64,000 nucleotides of DNA from assembly GCF_050571805.1 (NCBI RefSeq), contig NZ_CP192219.1. The stretch is one strand, 5' to 3'. The DNA comes from Halodesulfovibrio aestuarii (GTDB taxonomy: Bacteria; Desulfobacterota; Desulfovibrionia; Desulfovibrionales; Desulfovibrionaceae). Both the position numbers and the translations under genes were made by a program. Shown in pieces: positions 25,359-34,400 of the stretch; the first letter of the stretch is position 1; each line of letters opens with the position of its first letter. The notes beneath the pieces were generated by a model. That model was not told the origin of the DNA and ran no database searches. It worked only from the letters and a program-made list of their open reading frames with translations.

Positions 25359-27083
25359 CTAAACTTTAGCGCCCTGAAGTTCTTTTGCAGTGAAGTCCCA
25401 TTTCACGTTATGTGGCGGGAGAGCTTCTTCTGTGAACCAGCGTGGAAGCTGATCGTCTTTTTCGGTAAATCCTGCGCGACGGTTAAAGTCAAGCTCGTCC
25501 TGAAGTGCACCGATACCGAGATTTACTACGTCATCAACGCTGTATTCGGAACCGAGAAGACCGGAAACGAGTTTCGCCATGCAAGGAACACCGCGTTCGT
25601 CATCGAGAACAGCAAACGCTACGAAGAGGCAGAGGCCAAGGGAGTCAACAGCTGCGGTTGCAATCTGAAGGTTCTTGGAAACTTCAACGTTACCTTCTTT
25701 GCTGTGACCATCAATGTCGCCACCACATTTCAGAACGTTCTGACATACAGCATAACCAGCGGTATGGTCAGCACCCATTGGAGTCGTTGCGTAGGTAACA
25801 CCGACACCTTTTACTGCACGCGGGTCATATGCCGGCATAGACTGGTTTTTAACAGTCGGGATACGGTCAACGCCGAATGCTGCTGCGGTAAAGCCTGCAC
25901 CGTTACCAAGAATACGACCTACAGGATCGCCGGTACCGACTTTTCTGAGGTATTCAAGAGCGGCAGGGCCGTCGCCCCATGCGATAAGGCCGCCTTCCAT
26001 TGCCATTGCAAGGGAGCTGGCCATTTCGATGGTGTCCATACCGATTTCATCACAGGTACGGTCCATAGTGGCGATGAGATCAAGGTCATCAATGAGAAGA
26101 TGTGCGCCGAATCCCCAGATGGTTTCATATTCAAAACCAGTGGTAAGCATTTTACCGTTCTTGTCGTTGTACACCTGTGAGCACTGGATGATACAACCTG
26201 TGTGACAACCGTGGGAAACTTTACCTTCACGTTTAGTAATGGTTTCAGCCAGAGTTTCACCGGAAATTTTGCCAGCATTCTCAAAACGACCGGTACGGAA
26301 GTTTTTAGTTGGCAACGCGCCTGCTTCGTTAACAATGTTAACGAGGATTGCGGTACCGAATGCCGGAAGCCCTTCGCTGGTTACAGGGTGACTGCGAAGG
26401 ATGTCTGTCCACTCTTTACGGGCAGCTTTAAAGCCTTCTTCGTCGCCCATAACAGCTTTACCCTTAACTTCTGGATCAAGGATGATGGATTTTACTTTCT
26501 TGGAACCAAGAACAGCACCCATACCACCACGACCTGCAGAACGGGTAGGAAGACCTTCAGGGTCGGAGAACTGAATGGTTGCAGCCTGCATGCAATGTTC
26601 GCCCGCAGGACCACAAAGACAGGTGACCGCTTTTTTACCGAACTCTTCCTGCAATTTTTCCTGTGCAGGGTAGTTATGCATCCCAACAATTTCTTTAGCA
26701 GGAGAGAACTTTACTTCGTCTTTAGAAATAAAAATATTGGAAAAGTCAGAACCGTCTTCAGGCTTGTCTTCAAGGATAATTGCCTGAAGATCCATTTTGC
26801 CCATCTGGTTGGCAAACTGGCCACCGGAGTTACTTTCTTTAATACCACCGGTAAGTGGAGATTTAGCGCCTACGGAAACACGGCCAGAGTTAGCAGCATT
26901 TGTGCAGGCAAGAACACCGGATGCAAAAACAAGTTTGTTTTCAGCAGAAAGTGCATGACAATCAGCAGGCACTTCTTTGTTTACAACGCGGGAAGTAAGA
27001 GCGCGACCACCAAGGCCTGCATATTCACCAAGCTCTTCAAAAGCGTATTCCTGAGTTCGAGTATTAATTCTAAGAATTCTCAT
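25359..27083 (-). CDS. aldehyde:ferredoxin oxidoreductase (tungsten, AOR family)
   Basis: 574 residues. Oxidises aldehydes to acids with ferredoxin, using a tungsten-bis-pyranopterin and one 4Fe-4S cluster. The N-terminal domain has AGLGGRALTSRV and the phosphate-binding GRVSVGAKSPLTGG; domain 2 has the cluster cysteines CHTGCIIQC (~293-301) and the distal Cys in DSLGLC. Pterin-contacting GVGVTYATTPMGADH is present. I start at ATG 27083, seven bases after GGAG, not at the overlapping GTG 27086. It is monocistronic. In sulfate reducers it handles aldehydes from ethanol or amino-acid oxidation. Confidence 0.93.
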   Translation of the reverse strand: MRILRINTRTQEYAFEELGEYAGLGGRALTSRVVNKEVPADCHALSAENKLVFASGVLACTNAANSGRVSVGAKSPLTGGIKESNSGGQFANQMGKMDLQAIILEDKPEDGSDFSNIFISKDEVKFSPAKEIVGMHNYPAQEKLQEEFGKKAVTCLCGPAGEHCMQAATIQFSDPEGLPTRSAGRGGMGAVLGSKKVKSIILDPEVKGKAVMGDEEGFKAARKEWTDILRSHPVTSEGLPAFGTAILVNIVNEAGALPTKNFRTGRFENAGKISGETLAETITKREGKVSHGCHTGCIIQCSQVYNDKNGKMLTTGFEYETIWGFGAHLLIDDLDLIATMDRTCDEIGMDTIEMASSLAMAMEGGLIAWGDGPAALEYLRKVGTGDPVGRILGNGAGFTAAAFGVDRIPTVKNQSMPAYDPRAVKGVGVTYATTPMGADHTAGYAVCQNVLKCGGDIDGHSKEGNVEVSKNLQIATAAVDSLGLCLFVAFAVLDDERGVPCMAKLVSGLLGSEYSVDDVVNLGIGALQDELDFNRRAGFTEKDDQLPRWFTEEALPPHNVKWDFTAKELQGAKV

Positions 27084-27242
27084 CACTTAACTCCTTGTAT
27101 TGCTCCGGTTTTTCACCGACTAATAAATCCTGATAGGATTATATAAATAAGTCTAATTCTAGAATCACTCAATCAGGGAAAAGTGGAAAAACGGTAAGGT
27201 TTTTCCCCAACGCACTTATTTTATTAAACATTGTTTGAGCAC

Positions 27243-27893
27243 TTAAACAGTCGTCAATCCACAACGTATTGCGTACTTTGTCAGCTCTGCCACACTGGTA
27301 TATTTGGTTTTTTGCATGATCTGTCTGCGATGCGTTTCAACTGTTTTAACACTGATACAGAGCTGCTCCGCCACTTCCTTGGTACTGTTACCTTCAGCAA
27401 TTAATTTAAGCACTTCTCTCTCCCTTGTAGAAAGAGGAACCTCCTCTTCCTGAGGATTACGCAATGTTCCTATATAATCCATCACGACAGAATCTCTAAG
27501 AGGCTGGCTTAAACAGATTTCACCCTTCATCGCAGAACGCACAGCATGTGCTAACTCGTCAAAACAACAATCTTTCAGCAGAAAGCCGTAGGCGTTTGTC
27601 TTTAAAATTTCCCGTACAAACTGTGTATCTTTATGCATCGACAACGCAATAATGCGCGTATCAGGGAATTCCTGAGTGATTTTCTGCGCAGCAGTAATTC
27701 CGTTCATCCCCGGCATACTGATATCAGAAATAACTACATCAGGACGCAGCTTGGCTACCAGTTCCACCAACTCTGTACCGCTGGCGGCTTTCCCGACGAC
27801 TTCGATGTCTTTTTCGTCTTTAACCAACGAGCAAAGACCTTCTAAAAAAACCTTGTGGTCATCTGCAATGACAACACGGATGGTCTTATTCAT
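27243..27893 (-). CDS. NarL/FixJ-family response regulator
   Basis: 216 residues: receiver domain with DD at 11-12, phospho-acceptor Asp57 (VVISDISMPG) and the switch region ALSMHKD, then a LuxR-type helix-turn-helix (LSTREREVLKLIAEGNSTKE, VKTVETHRRQI). ATG 27893 overlaps the kinase stop, with AGGA inside the kinase end, so translation is coupled. It is controlled by the neighbouring kinase. Adjacent AOR is a possible target, but no binding site can be shown. Confidence 0.92.
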   Translation of the reverse strand: MNKTIRVVIADDHKVFLEGLCSLVKDEKDIEVVGKAASGTELVELVAKLRPDVVISDISMPGMNGITAAQKITQEFPDTRIIALSMHKDTQFVREILKTNAYGFLLKDCCFDELAHAVRSAMKGEICLSQPLRDSVVMDYIGTLRNPQEEEVPLSTREREVLKLIAEGNSTKEVAEQLCISVKTVETHRRQIMQKTKYTSVAELTKYAIRCGLTTV

Positions 27894-29292
27894 TGTATCT
27901 TCCTGTTGCTGCACTCATTTCCACATCGAGTGCGGGTGCAGATTGTTTGAAAGGAATAAAGATAAGGACATTACCGCCAACACTGTCGGATGTGAAGGCA
28001 ACATCCCCTCCGAGATGACGGATAGATTCCTGAATGGTAAGCAGCCCGAACCCTTTTCGGAATCCCGAACCGGCAGTGCTCTCCGGAAATCCTTTGCCAT
28101 TGTCATGAATCGTAATCGCGATGCCGTCAGTACGACTGTCGAATGTAATTGTGCAAACAGAAGCCCCCGAATGCTTGACCACGTTGGCCATAAGTTCTCT
28201 GACAACGCGGAACATCATAATTTTGAAATCACTGCCCCAGATACTGCACTGCATGTTGTCTTCTACCACAAACTCAATATCATGTTCTCTGGCGTATTTT
28301 TCACCAAGCCATTCCACAGCAGCAACAAGCCCCAGTGCATACAATGTCGGCGGACTCAATTCCCATACAAGAGTCCGTGTCAGTTCAATACCGCTTCCGA
28401 GTTGTTCCATGCTGGCATCAAGCAGTTTCAGTTCGTCTCCATCCTTCAAATAACGGCGTAACAGATTCAGCCGCATCTTAACGATTGCCAGAATCTGCCC
28501 GAGACTGTCGTGCAGTTCCACAGCAATTTTACGACGCTGCTGTTCTTCCGATAACGCAAGGCGTGTAGAGAGAACACGAACGGCTTCGCGATTGCGCTTT
28601 TCTTCTGTAATCTCACGCGCAACCCACACAATTTTTCTAGATCCGCAACCATGCTGAGGCAGCGCAAGAGCACGACCTTCCAACCAGTGTTCCTCGCCGG
28701 CATGTTTTACACTATATTCAAAAACTTGCAGACTGTTGTGCTCAAGACTTTTCAACAGGAAGCGACTTATCGTGTCCGACACCTTTTGATCAAATAACTC
28801 TGACAGTTGTTTGCCGACAGGTTCGCTTTTGTGACAATACTCAAGTAAATTTTTTCTTGATGTAATGACATTCTGACACACAAAAAACTCATCAAAAATA
28901 TAATATATATTTTGCGAAGCATTAAAAATAGACTGCATCAATGTTTCATTACGTTGCAGAACATGCACTTGCATTTTTGTATCTGCCAATTCAACGAGTA
29001 AGGTTCTGTCGTGTTGCGCAATTTTTGTTTTTTCTCTGCGATACAAAACAAACACAAGGCTCAGGAGCACGGCAGGTACACCGCACAGCAAAAGCAGCAG
29101 ATTCTGATTACTCAGTTCAATAGCAAACAAGTACACGGCTGTTGCAACGGACAAACAGAGTACTATACCGGCTACACAAAAAGTTTCTATAAATACGCTA
29201 TGTTTTACAGTACGTGTCAATTCGGTATTCCCCCTGTAACTGTGGTCTTCATGCCATGCAAGGATGCGTACGGGCGCATACCATGATGACAC
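27886..29292 (-). CDS. NarX-like sensor histidine kinase (HisKA_3) with PAS domain
   Basis: 468 codons from GTG 29292. Two membrane helices (~36-58 and 64-85) with almost no periplasmic loop, a PAS-like region (~118-230), the HisKA_3 box with phospho-His261 (AVELHDSLGQIL) and an HATPase domain (REL.ANVVKHS, HDNGKGFPE, GFGLLTIQE). The lack of a large external domain points to sensing by PAS or within the membrane. The GTG has no ribosome site; a TTG at 29220 (residue 25) behind AGGGGGAATAC may be the true start. Cotranscribed with the regulator. Confidence 0.9.
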   Translation of the reverse strand: MSSWYAPVRILAWHEDHSYRGNTELTRTVKHSVFIETFCVAGIVLCLSVATAVYLFAIELSNQNLLLLLCGVPAVLLSLVFVLYRREKTKIAQHDRTLLVELADTKMQVHVLQRNETLMQSIFNASQNIYYIFDEFFVCQNVITSRKNLLEYCHKSEPVGKQLSELFDQKVSDTISRFLLKSLEHNSLQVFEYSVKHAGEEHWLEGRALALPQHGCGSRKIVWVAREITEEKRNREAVRVLSTRLALSEEQQRRKIAVELHDSLGQILAIVKMRLNLLRRYLKDGDELKLLDASMEQLGSGIELTRTLVWELSPPTLYALGLVAAVEWLGEKYAREHDIEFVVEDNMQCSIWGSDFKIMMFRVVRELMANVVKHSGASVCTITFDSRTDGIAITIHDNGKGFPESTAGSGFRKGFGLLTIQESIRHLGGDVAFTSDSVGGNVLIFIPFKQSAPALDVEMSAATGRYNE

Positions 29293-29337
29293 AAGAAAGA
29301 ATTATACTGTTATCAGTTCATACCGCGAATCAGGAAC

Positions 29338-29382
29338 AAAAAAAAGAGCAGACATCCGCGCACACGGTTGCCTGCTCTTTTT
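29338..29382 (-). terminator. terminator, minus strand
   Basis: AAAAAGAGCAG ... CTGCTCTTTTT with a 20-base loop and a T tract on the minus strand; it lies downstream of the DUF1269 gene. Confidence 0.6.
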
Positions 29383-29586
29383 AGCTTATCCAAAAACAAG
29401 GAGGTATTATCAATTAACACAGTATCCTTGTTACAATAATTTTCAATTATATCTATTTAAAGCTGGCAAGCGGCAATACAGCCATGTCTTTTGCCGCGTA
29501 TCTAACCACTTCACAACACTTGCTGAAATAAACAACACCACAGTCAAGAGTGCATAAGATATCGTCATAATCCAACTCCATTCCGT

Positions 29587-30072
29587 CTATGTATCACCAA
29601 TTACCTTGCGCAGTCTTTCTTCATCTTCATGAGAAAGAGATGTCTGCATCAAGTGCCCGCCGCTCCCTTTCAACCGTTCAAGAACGCGCTCAGAAGTCAT
29701 CTTTGAACAGAGCACAAATAAGGCAGAAGTTCCTTTAGTCAGTTTTTCTGCAAGTTCTTTCATAAAATTGTCATTAATACCCACATCGCTCATGGCTCCG
29801 GCAGCAGCCCCCGCACTGGCACCAGCCACAAGACCGAGAAGCGGATGAAGAAACAGCAGGCCGATAAAAACACCCCAGAAGCCACCGCCGACGGCACCAG
29901 CGGCAGTCAAAGCGTGCATCTGCCGTAATTTAACTTTGCCATCCTGCTTATGAATGGCAATTACTGCATCTTCTATCTCAACAAGATATTCACCAGCCAT
30001 CTTTAACAGTTCTGCGCGAACTTCTGAGGCCCGCTGCTCGGTATCATATGCAATTACCACTAGATCAGCCAT
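29587..30072 (-). CDS. DUF1269 membrane-associated protein
   Basis: 161 residues. ADLVVIAYDTEQRASEVRAE at the N-terminus and a central Gly/Ala-rich hydrophobic stretch (AAGAVGGGFWGVFIGLLFLH then GLVAGASAGAAAGAMSDVGI) are the hallmarks of DUF1269, a family of unknown function often linked with stress. C-terminal EKLTKGTSALFVLCSKMTSE is also typical. ATG 30072 follows GGAGG, so the five residues upstream are not translated. Likely inner-membrane hairpin. Confidence 0.8.
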   Translation of the reverse strand: MADLVVIAYDTEQRASEVRAELLKMAGEYLVEIEDAVIAIHKQDGKVKLRQMHALTAAGAVGGGFWGVFIGLLFLHPLLGLVAGASAGAAAGAMSDVGINDNFMKELAEKLTKGTSALFVLCSKMTSERVLERLKGSGGHLMQTSLSHEDEERLRKVIGDT

Positions 30073-30087
30073 TCTGAACCTCCACAT

Positions 30088-30395
30088 CTATTTTGATCAA
30101 TGCATTCAGAATACCGTGAGCACTATGTACTGGTTATGATAAGTAACAAGAACCGGGAAAACGCATGCCATATTCTGCTCCCCCTCCGACCAATCATCTG
30201 TCTTTTTGATTTTTTTCCATACACAACACGCCGCAGCCATTGCATCTTTACGCCATGTTATAACTTAACGTTTTTTCCCAATTCGCACTCGCCCTCTTTT
30301 CTTGCTTATTGTATTAGGATAACAATAGAAACAGGTAATACCCCGAAGCATATGTCATTCCACACAACAAACAGCTTGATTTTCTCGGGAGAAAA
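30088..30395. other. 308-bp divergent spacer
   Basis: AT-rich region between the divergently transcribed DUF1269 and VOC genes. It must hold both promoters; no distinctive operator was recognised. Confidence 0.4.
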
Positions 30396-30803
30396 ATGAT
30401 GAAGTTAGGTTATGTCACTCTGTATGTAGATAATATCCCAGAAATAATTACTTTTTACGAAAAAGTGCTCGATCTCACACTCCGGTTCAAGCATGAAAGC
30501 GGTATGTACGCAGAAATGGAAACAGGCAACACCGTTCTTGCATTTGCCCATCATGAGCTTGCAACGCAACTTGTTCCCCAAGGCTACCAAAAAGCGCATC
30601 CTGATAACGAGGCACTCGGAATGCAACTCGGTTTTGAGGTTGAAAATGTAACTGAAACTTACCAAAAAGCTCTTACAAACGGTGCCAGCACTATCGCTCT
30701 ACCAGAAGTAAAGCCATGGAACTTTGAATCAGCCATGGTAAAAGACCCCAGCGGGCATCTTGTTGAATTTTGCCGGCCTGTACATACAGTAAACCCTTCA
30801 TAG
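30396..30803 (+). CDS. VOC superfamily (glyoxalase/bleomycin-resistance-like) protein
   Basis: 135 residues, two beta-alpha-beta-beta-beta modules. LGYVTLYVDNIPEIITFYEK is the first module and FESAMVKDPSGHLVEFCRP the end, with the Glu of LVEF and other residues available for metal binding. Cytosolic. GGGAGAAAA precedes the ATG. Family members are dioxygenases, lyases or drug-binding proteins; substrate unknown. It ends in its own terminator ahead of the MerR gene. Confidence 0.85.
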   Translation: MMKLGYVTLYVDNIPEIITFYEKVLDLTLRFKHESGMYAEMETGNTVLAFAHHELATQLVPQGYQKAHPDNEALGMQLGFEVENVTETYQKALTNGASTIALPEVKPWNFESAMVKDPSGHLVEFCRPVHTVNPS

Positions 30804-30820
30804 ATCTATTCTCAAACAAA

Positions 30821-30857
30821 AAAGCCCATACAACCAGATTGTTGTATGGGCTTTCTC
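30821..30857 (+). terminator. terminator of VOC gene
   Basis: AAAGCCCATACAAC / GTTGTATGGGCTTT, a perfect 14-bp stem with 6-base loop. Confidence 0.88.
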
Positions 30858-30873
30858 TATGGTAACATGCATT

Positions 30874-31245
30874 ATGAACATGAAAAGTTTTTCTCAAGCG
30901 ACCAATTTATCCGCTCACACCATCCGGTATTATGAAAAAATCGGTTTACTTAAAAATATCGAACGTAATAGCAGCGAACACAGGATCTTTTCAAAACACG
31001 ATCTAGTGTGGATGGAATTCATTACGCGCTTAAAAGACACAGGTATGCCTTTAAAACAGATCCTTATCTACGCAGAACTGCGAGACCAGGGGGAACATAC
31101 CGCAACGCAACGCATGGAACTGCTGAAAGAGCATGCACACGCCCTTGAAGAGCGCCTTGCACAAGAGGCACAGCACCTGTCCAAGCTCAAAGAAAAGATC
31201 GCTTACTACGACGATATGATTAATTCAAACAATCGCTTGACTTAG
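30874..31245 (+). CDS. MerR-family regulator
   Basis: About 123 residues. N-terminal winged helix MKSFSQATNLSAHTIRYYEK then IGLL, wing 2 in FSKHDLVWMEFITRLKDTGM, and a C-terminal coiled coil (~80-115). No metal-binding Cys, so it senses something other than a thiophilic metal. Possible starts are ATG 30859, 30874 or 30880; none has a clear ribosome site, and homologous N-termini favour the last two. Its stop codon overlaps a MerR-type promoter driving the next gene, the expected target. Confidence 0.88.
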   Translation: MNMKSFSQATNLSAHTIRYYEKIGLLKNIERNSSEHRIFSKHDLVWMEFITRLKDTGMPLKQILIYAELRDQGEHTATQRMELLKEHAHALEERLAQEAQHLSKLKEKIAYYDDMINSNNRLT

Positions 31246-31267
31246 AGTTAACTCTAACTTGTAGGCT
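31237..31267 (+). promoter_or_regulatory. MerR-type promoter with operator in a 19-bp spacer
   Basis: -35 TTGACT (31237-31242) and -10 TAGGCT (31262-31267) are 19 bp apart, the overlong spacer typical of MerR-controlled promoters. The perfect palindrome TTAGAGTTAACTCTAA (31242-31257) fills it. It drives the gene at 31310. Confidence 0.8.
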
Positions 31268-31309
31268 CGGTGCTTGAAACATTCAACACACCTACAAAAG
31301 GAGAGTTAC

Positions 31310-31699
31310 ATGGACAGTCAACGCTTTACGACAGGGCTAGAAAAACTTCATGAAATTGACGGCGAAGCAGGAAAAATGGTTATCGAAAGCCTGCAATCAA
31401 TAGCACCTGATCTTGCCAAATATACCATTGAATTTCCCTTCGGCGATATCTACCAACGCCCCGGACTGGATCTGCAAAAACGGGAACTCATAACCGTTGC
31501 AGCTCTGGCAGCACTCGGCCATTGCCAGCCGCAGCTGGCAGTACACACGCACGGCGCACTTAACGTCGGCTGCAAACCAGAAGAAATCGTAGAAACCATC
31601 ATTCAGATGGCTGTCTATGCCGGTTTTCCCGCAGCACTCAATGCCATGTTTACTGTAAAAGCAGTCTTCAGCGAACGCGGACTCATTGAGTCAGAATAG
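31310..31699 (+). CDS. carboxymuconolactone decarboxylase-family protein
   Basis: 129 residues, all-helical AhpD-like fold. Conserved parts are RELITVAALAALG, QLAVHTHGALNVGC and EEIVETIIQMAVYAGFPAAL, as in the CMD family (PF02627). The AhpD CxxC thiol pair is absent, so a peroxidase role is unlikely. ATG 31310 follows AAAAGGAGAG. Transcribed from the MerR-type promoter at 31237. Homologues linked to MerR respond to electrophile or aldehyde stress. Confidence 0.85.
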   Translation: MDSQRFTTGLEKLHEIDGEAGKMVIESLQSIAPDLAKYTIEFPFGDIYQRPGLDLQKRELITVAALAALGHCQPQLAVHTHGALNVGCKPEEIVETIIQMAVYAGFPAALNAMFTVKAVFSERGLIESE

Positions 31700-31787
31700 C
31701 ACTGAAAAATACATCACGGCCTGTCCTGATTGCTAATTAAAAATTTGCTATTCAGAATTCAGCTGATGCGGCTGTCTAAAAAAACAT

Positions 31788-31824
31788 GAAAAGGATGGGG
31801 AGACTACCTCCCCATCCTTTTTCA
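31788..31824. terminator. bidirectional terminator between CMD gene and trkA
   Basis: AAAGGATGGGGAG, loop ACTAC, CTCCCCATCCTTTTT; serves the two converging transcripts. Confidence 0.85.
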
Positions 31825-31848
31825 TATTGTAACTAAAAAAAATGATGC

Positions 31849-32520
31849 CTACTCCGAAGGATTCTCCTTTTGCAGCTTTGGCTGCCAACGCTTTTCCAAT
31901 TCATTCAAGCTCTTGCTGTGTGTCAAAATCACAATCTCGTCGCCAGCGCGTAATGCCGTATCTTCATTTGCATGGGCAAACTTCCCTTCACGATAATAAC
32001 AAACGACGCGGGCATCCACAGGCAGTTTCAACTTGTTAACGACGACGGCGTCTTCTTCCTCAGCAATAAACATGAAAAAACGGGCCTCATCTTTGAGAAC
32101 CGTGGACAACTCTACGTTTTTACTGCCGCCGACCATATCCACCAGATAACGACTTATGGTTCGGGACGGGATAATTGTGTCCGTCAACCCTAACTCATGG
32201 CAGATGCCTGCGAACTGCTTATCCCGAATGCTCGTTACAATTCGTTTGAACCCCAGAGAACGGCCGACGAGGCTGGCAATAACGTTGGATTGGTCACTAT
32301 CGGTCAAACAGAACAGTATGTCGGTATGTTCCGGATTCACCTCGCGCAGAATATCGGGCCGGCTGCCATCACCTAAAAGAAAGCTGCAATCCATATCGTC
32401 AGACAATTCGTCAATCTTTGTTTTGTCATTCTCGACGATGATGACTTCGTGACTCTTTTCAACGAGTGCCTTTGCGGTTTCAATACTGACTTGCCCTGCT
32501 CCAATAAACACTGTTCTCAT
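31849..32520 (-). CDS. trkA: Trk/Ktr potassium uptake regulatory protein (TrkA/KtrA type)
   Basis: 223 residues: one TrkA_N (RCK) domain with the NAD-binding GAGQVS (residues 8-13) and acidic end of beta 2 (IIVEND), then TrkA_C (~140-215). Half the length of E. coli TrkA, like KtrA, so it acts as a ring of single units gating the channel TrkH. Its ATG overlaps the trkH stop by four bases, so the two are translated together. Confidence 0.92.
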   Translation of the reverse strand: MRTVFIGAGQVSIETAKALVEKSHEVIIVENDKTKIDELSDDMDCSFLLGDGSRPDILREVNPEHTDILFCLTDSDQSNVIASLVGRSLGFKRIVTSIRDKQFAGICHELGLTDTIIPSRTISRYLVDMVGGSKNVELSTVLKDEARFFMFIAEEEDAVVVNKLKLPVDARVVCYYREGKFAHANEDTALRAGDEIVILTHSKSLNELEKRWQPKLQKENPSE

Positions 32521-33980
32521 TTTCCCTCCATTCTTCTACCAATCCACGTTCCAGGATACAGCATCACAATCCACGCTACAATTTCAAGTCGTCCCATCAA
32601 CATGTCAGCGCACAGAACACATTTAAGAAGATCGGGTAATTCTGTACTTGTCAGCCCAACGGAAAGCCCTACTGTTCCAGTCGCGGAAGTCACCTCAAAC
32701 AAGGAGTCGAGAGGGTCGTATCCCATTACTACAAACAATAGCCAGGACAGCGCAATAATGAATATGAACAGCACAATAACCAGCAGCGCCATACGGATCT
32801 CATCGTCCTGCAATCGGCGACCAGCAATCCGAGGCTCAAAAACGGCATGTTTCGGCAGGCTTGTTCGAATGATGAGCAACCGAAACACATTTACCGCGAT
32901 CAGCAGCCGCAACAGTTTGAATCCGCCTGAGGTAGATCCTGCACCGCCGCCGGCAATCATCGAGAAAATCAGAATCAGCTTCGATCCCGCGTCAAGCTGC
33001 TCACATGGCATCGAGGAAAACCCCGCAGTACTCTGTGCGGAAAAAGCGAACAGGGGCGCGTGCTGGAATACCTGAGACCAATCCATGCCAATGTTCAGCC
33101 GCATGGAGATACCCACCATTAGCGAAACTACAAAGGAAGCTATGATAACGAGCTTAAACTGCAAAATATCCAGTGCTACGTGTCGCTTCTTTTTCAACAT
33201 TCGGTAATAGACTGCCAAAGGAATCGCTCCTGCAAGGCAGAGCAGAGTAATCCACACCTGTGCAAACCGGTTCAACATTGCGAGGCTGCCATCATTCGGG
33301 GCAAAGCCTCCGGTTGAGAGCGCCGCGAAAGAATACAGCACAGCATCAAAAAAACTGATGCCAACCATCATAGATCCGATGATCCCCAGAACGGTTAATC
33401 CGCTATAGACCTTCAGAACCCGTCGTGCGTGGGCCCGTGTGCCACCAACCAGATCTTCAGTATCGGCCTCTGTAACAGCCAACCCCTTCGCCACCAGCCC
33501 CGGTTGCATAACAAGCGCCAAAGAAAGGACTACAATTCCCAGCCCGCCATACCATTGCATCCATGCGCGGGCAAAAAGAAACGTTTTCGGCATTCCGGCG
33601 AGCGTAGCCTTCGTACTCAGCCCCGTAGTCGTCATGCCGGAAATGGCTTCAAAGAGGGCATCCAAAAACTCCATCCCCCCGCCCATCATGGGGTAGGACA
33701 TCACAAACGGTGTGAAAAGAAACATCAGCGCGACCACAACCATGCCTTCATTGGCCTGTATTCCGAATGGAACCCGCAGCCGAACCAGAGACCACCCCAG
33801 AACTGCAAGCCCGCCGATCACAATGCCATAGCGCAGGCTGATGGCCGTATCTCCAAAGAACAGCGACACAGACAACGGCACAAGAGACAACATCGCGAGA
33901 ACAAGGCACAGTTGACCAAAATATTTGAAGACAACTCGGAACCGAACAGCATACTTCAGTTCGGCAGCTTGTTCAGTCAT
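32517..33980 (-). CDS. trkH: Trk-type potassium channel subunit TrkH
   Basis: 487 residues, about ten membrane segments with four pore repeats. Filter-like motifs include SGMTTTGLST, LSTGGFAPND, STAGFSSMP and TSATGTVGLS, each with the Gly that lines the K+ pore. ATG 33980 follows AAGGAT. Takes up K+ with TrkA. The genes form a two-gene operon trkH-trkA. Confidence 0.93.
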   Translation of the reverse strand: MTEQAAELKYAVRFRVVFKYFGQLCLVLAMLSLVPLSVSLFFGDTAISLRYGIVIGGLAVLGWSLVRLRVPFGIQANEGMVVVALMFLFTPFVMSYPMMGGGMEFLDALFEAISGMTTTGLSTKATLAGMPKTFLFARAWMQWYGGLGIVVLSLALVMQPGLVAKGLAVTEADTEDLVGGTRAHARRVLKVYSGLTVLGIIGSMMVGISFFDAVLYSFAALSTGGFAPNDGSLAMLNRFAQVWITLLCLAGAIPLAVYYRMLKKKRHVALDILQFKLVIIASFVVSLMVGISMRLNIGMDWSQVFQHAPLFAFSAQSTAGFSSMPCEQLDAGSKLILIFSMIAGGGAGSTSGGFKLLRLLIAVNVFRLLIIRTSLPKHAVFEPRIAGRRLQDDEIRMALLVIVLFIFIIALSWLLFVVMGYDPLDSLFEVTSATGTVGLSVGLTSTELPDLLKCVLCADMLMGRLEIVAWIVMLYPGTWIGRRMEGK

Positions 33981-34240
33981 AAATGAATCCTTTATCCTTT
34001 GCGCCTATGATCGCAGGCGATAGTATACCCACCCTTTTCGAGTCAGTACGGTAAGGAAACCATTTTACCAAACTGAAGACATCTTATGCAACATGCAATG
34101 TCATAAAGACCGTTGCATGCAGGTTCCCTCTTGTACTTTCAAAAAACGGAACCAGACGTAACTCATACATATCAAAACGTATGTAACACTCTCTCCTGTT
34201 GCTCAAGATATCCCTTTTTCAGCATTTCCCCCCAGAGCAT

Positions 34241-34277
34241 AAAAAAAGAACAGCCTACATTTTGTAGGCTGTTCTTC
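34241..34277 (-). terminator. terminator of the BMP transporter operon
   Basis: AAGAACAGCCTACA, 3-base loop, TGTAGGCTGTTCTT: a perfect 14-bp stem with seven T on the minus strand, downstream of the last gene of the operon. Confidence 0.85.
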
Positions 34278-34312
34278 ATAGGTAATGGATATACTATTTG
34301 ACAGGGAACATA

Positions 34313-34379
34313 CCCTCGCAGTCGAGAGGGCGTCCCTTTCGCGGGGTGCAGGGGCAGAGCCCCGCCCGCCGGAGGCATA
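34313..34379. repeat. GC-rich structured repeat-like element
   Basis: Sharply GC-rich against its surroundings. It contains two inverted repeats: CCCTCG/CGAGAGGG and GCGGGG...GCCCCGC, ending CCGCCGGAGGC. From memory, similar CCGCCGGAGGC blocks are scattered in Desulfovibrio genomes, so I call it a dispersed repeat; only one copy lies in this window. Confidence 0.4.
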
Positions 34380-34400
34380 AAAAGTCAAAAAACAAAAAAC

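Larger units (their letters stand above)
33981..34400. other. 420-bp spacer upstream of trkH
   Basis: Holds the trkH promoter region, a terminator (34241-34277) and a GC-rich structured repeat (34313-34379). Nothing else recognised. Confidence 0.5.

Noticed and set aside
25341..27146. Long plus-strand frames (279 and 314 codons) opposite the AOR gene
   Set aside because: Mirror frames of a codon-biased gene; Cys/Phe/Thr-rich with no domain, while the minus strand encodes a complete AOR.
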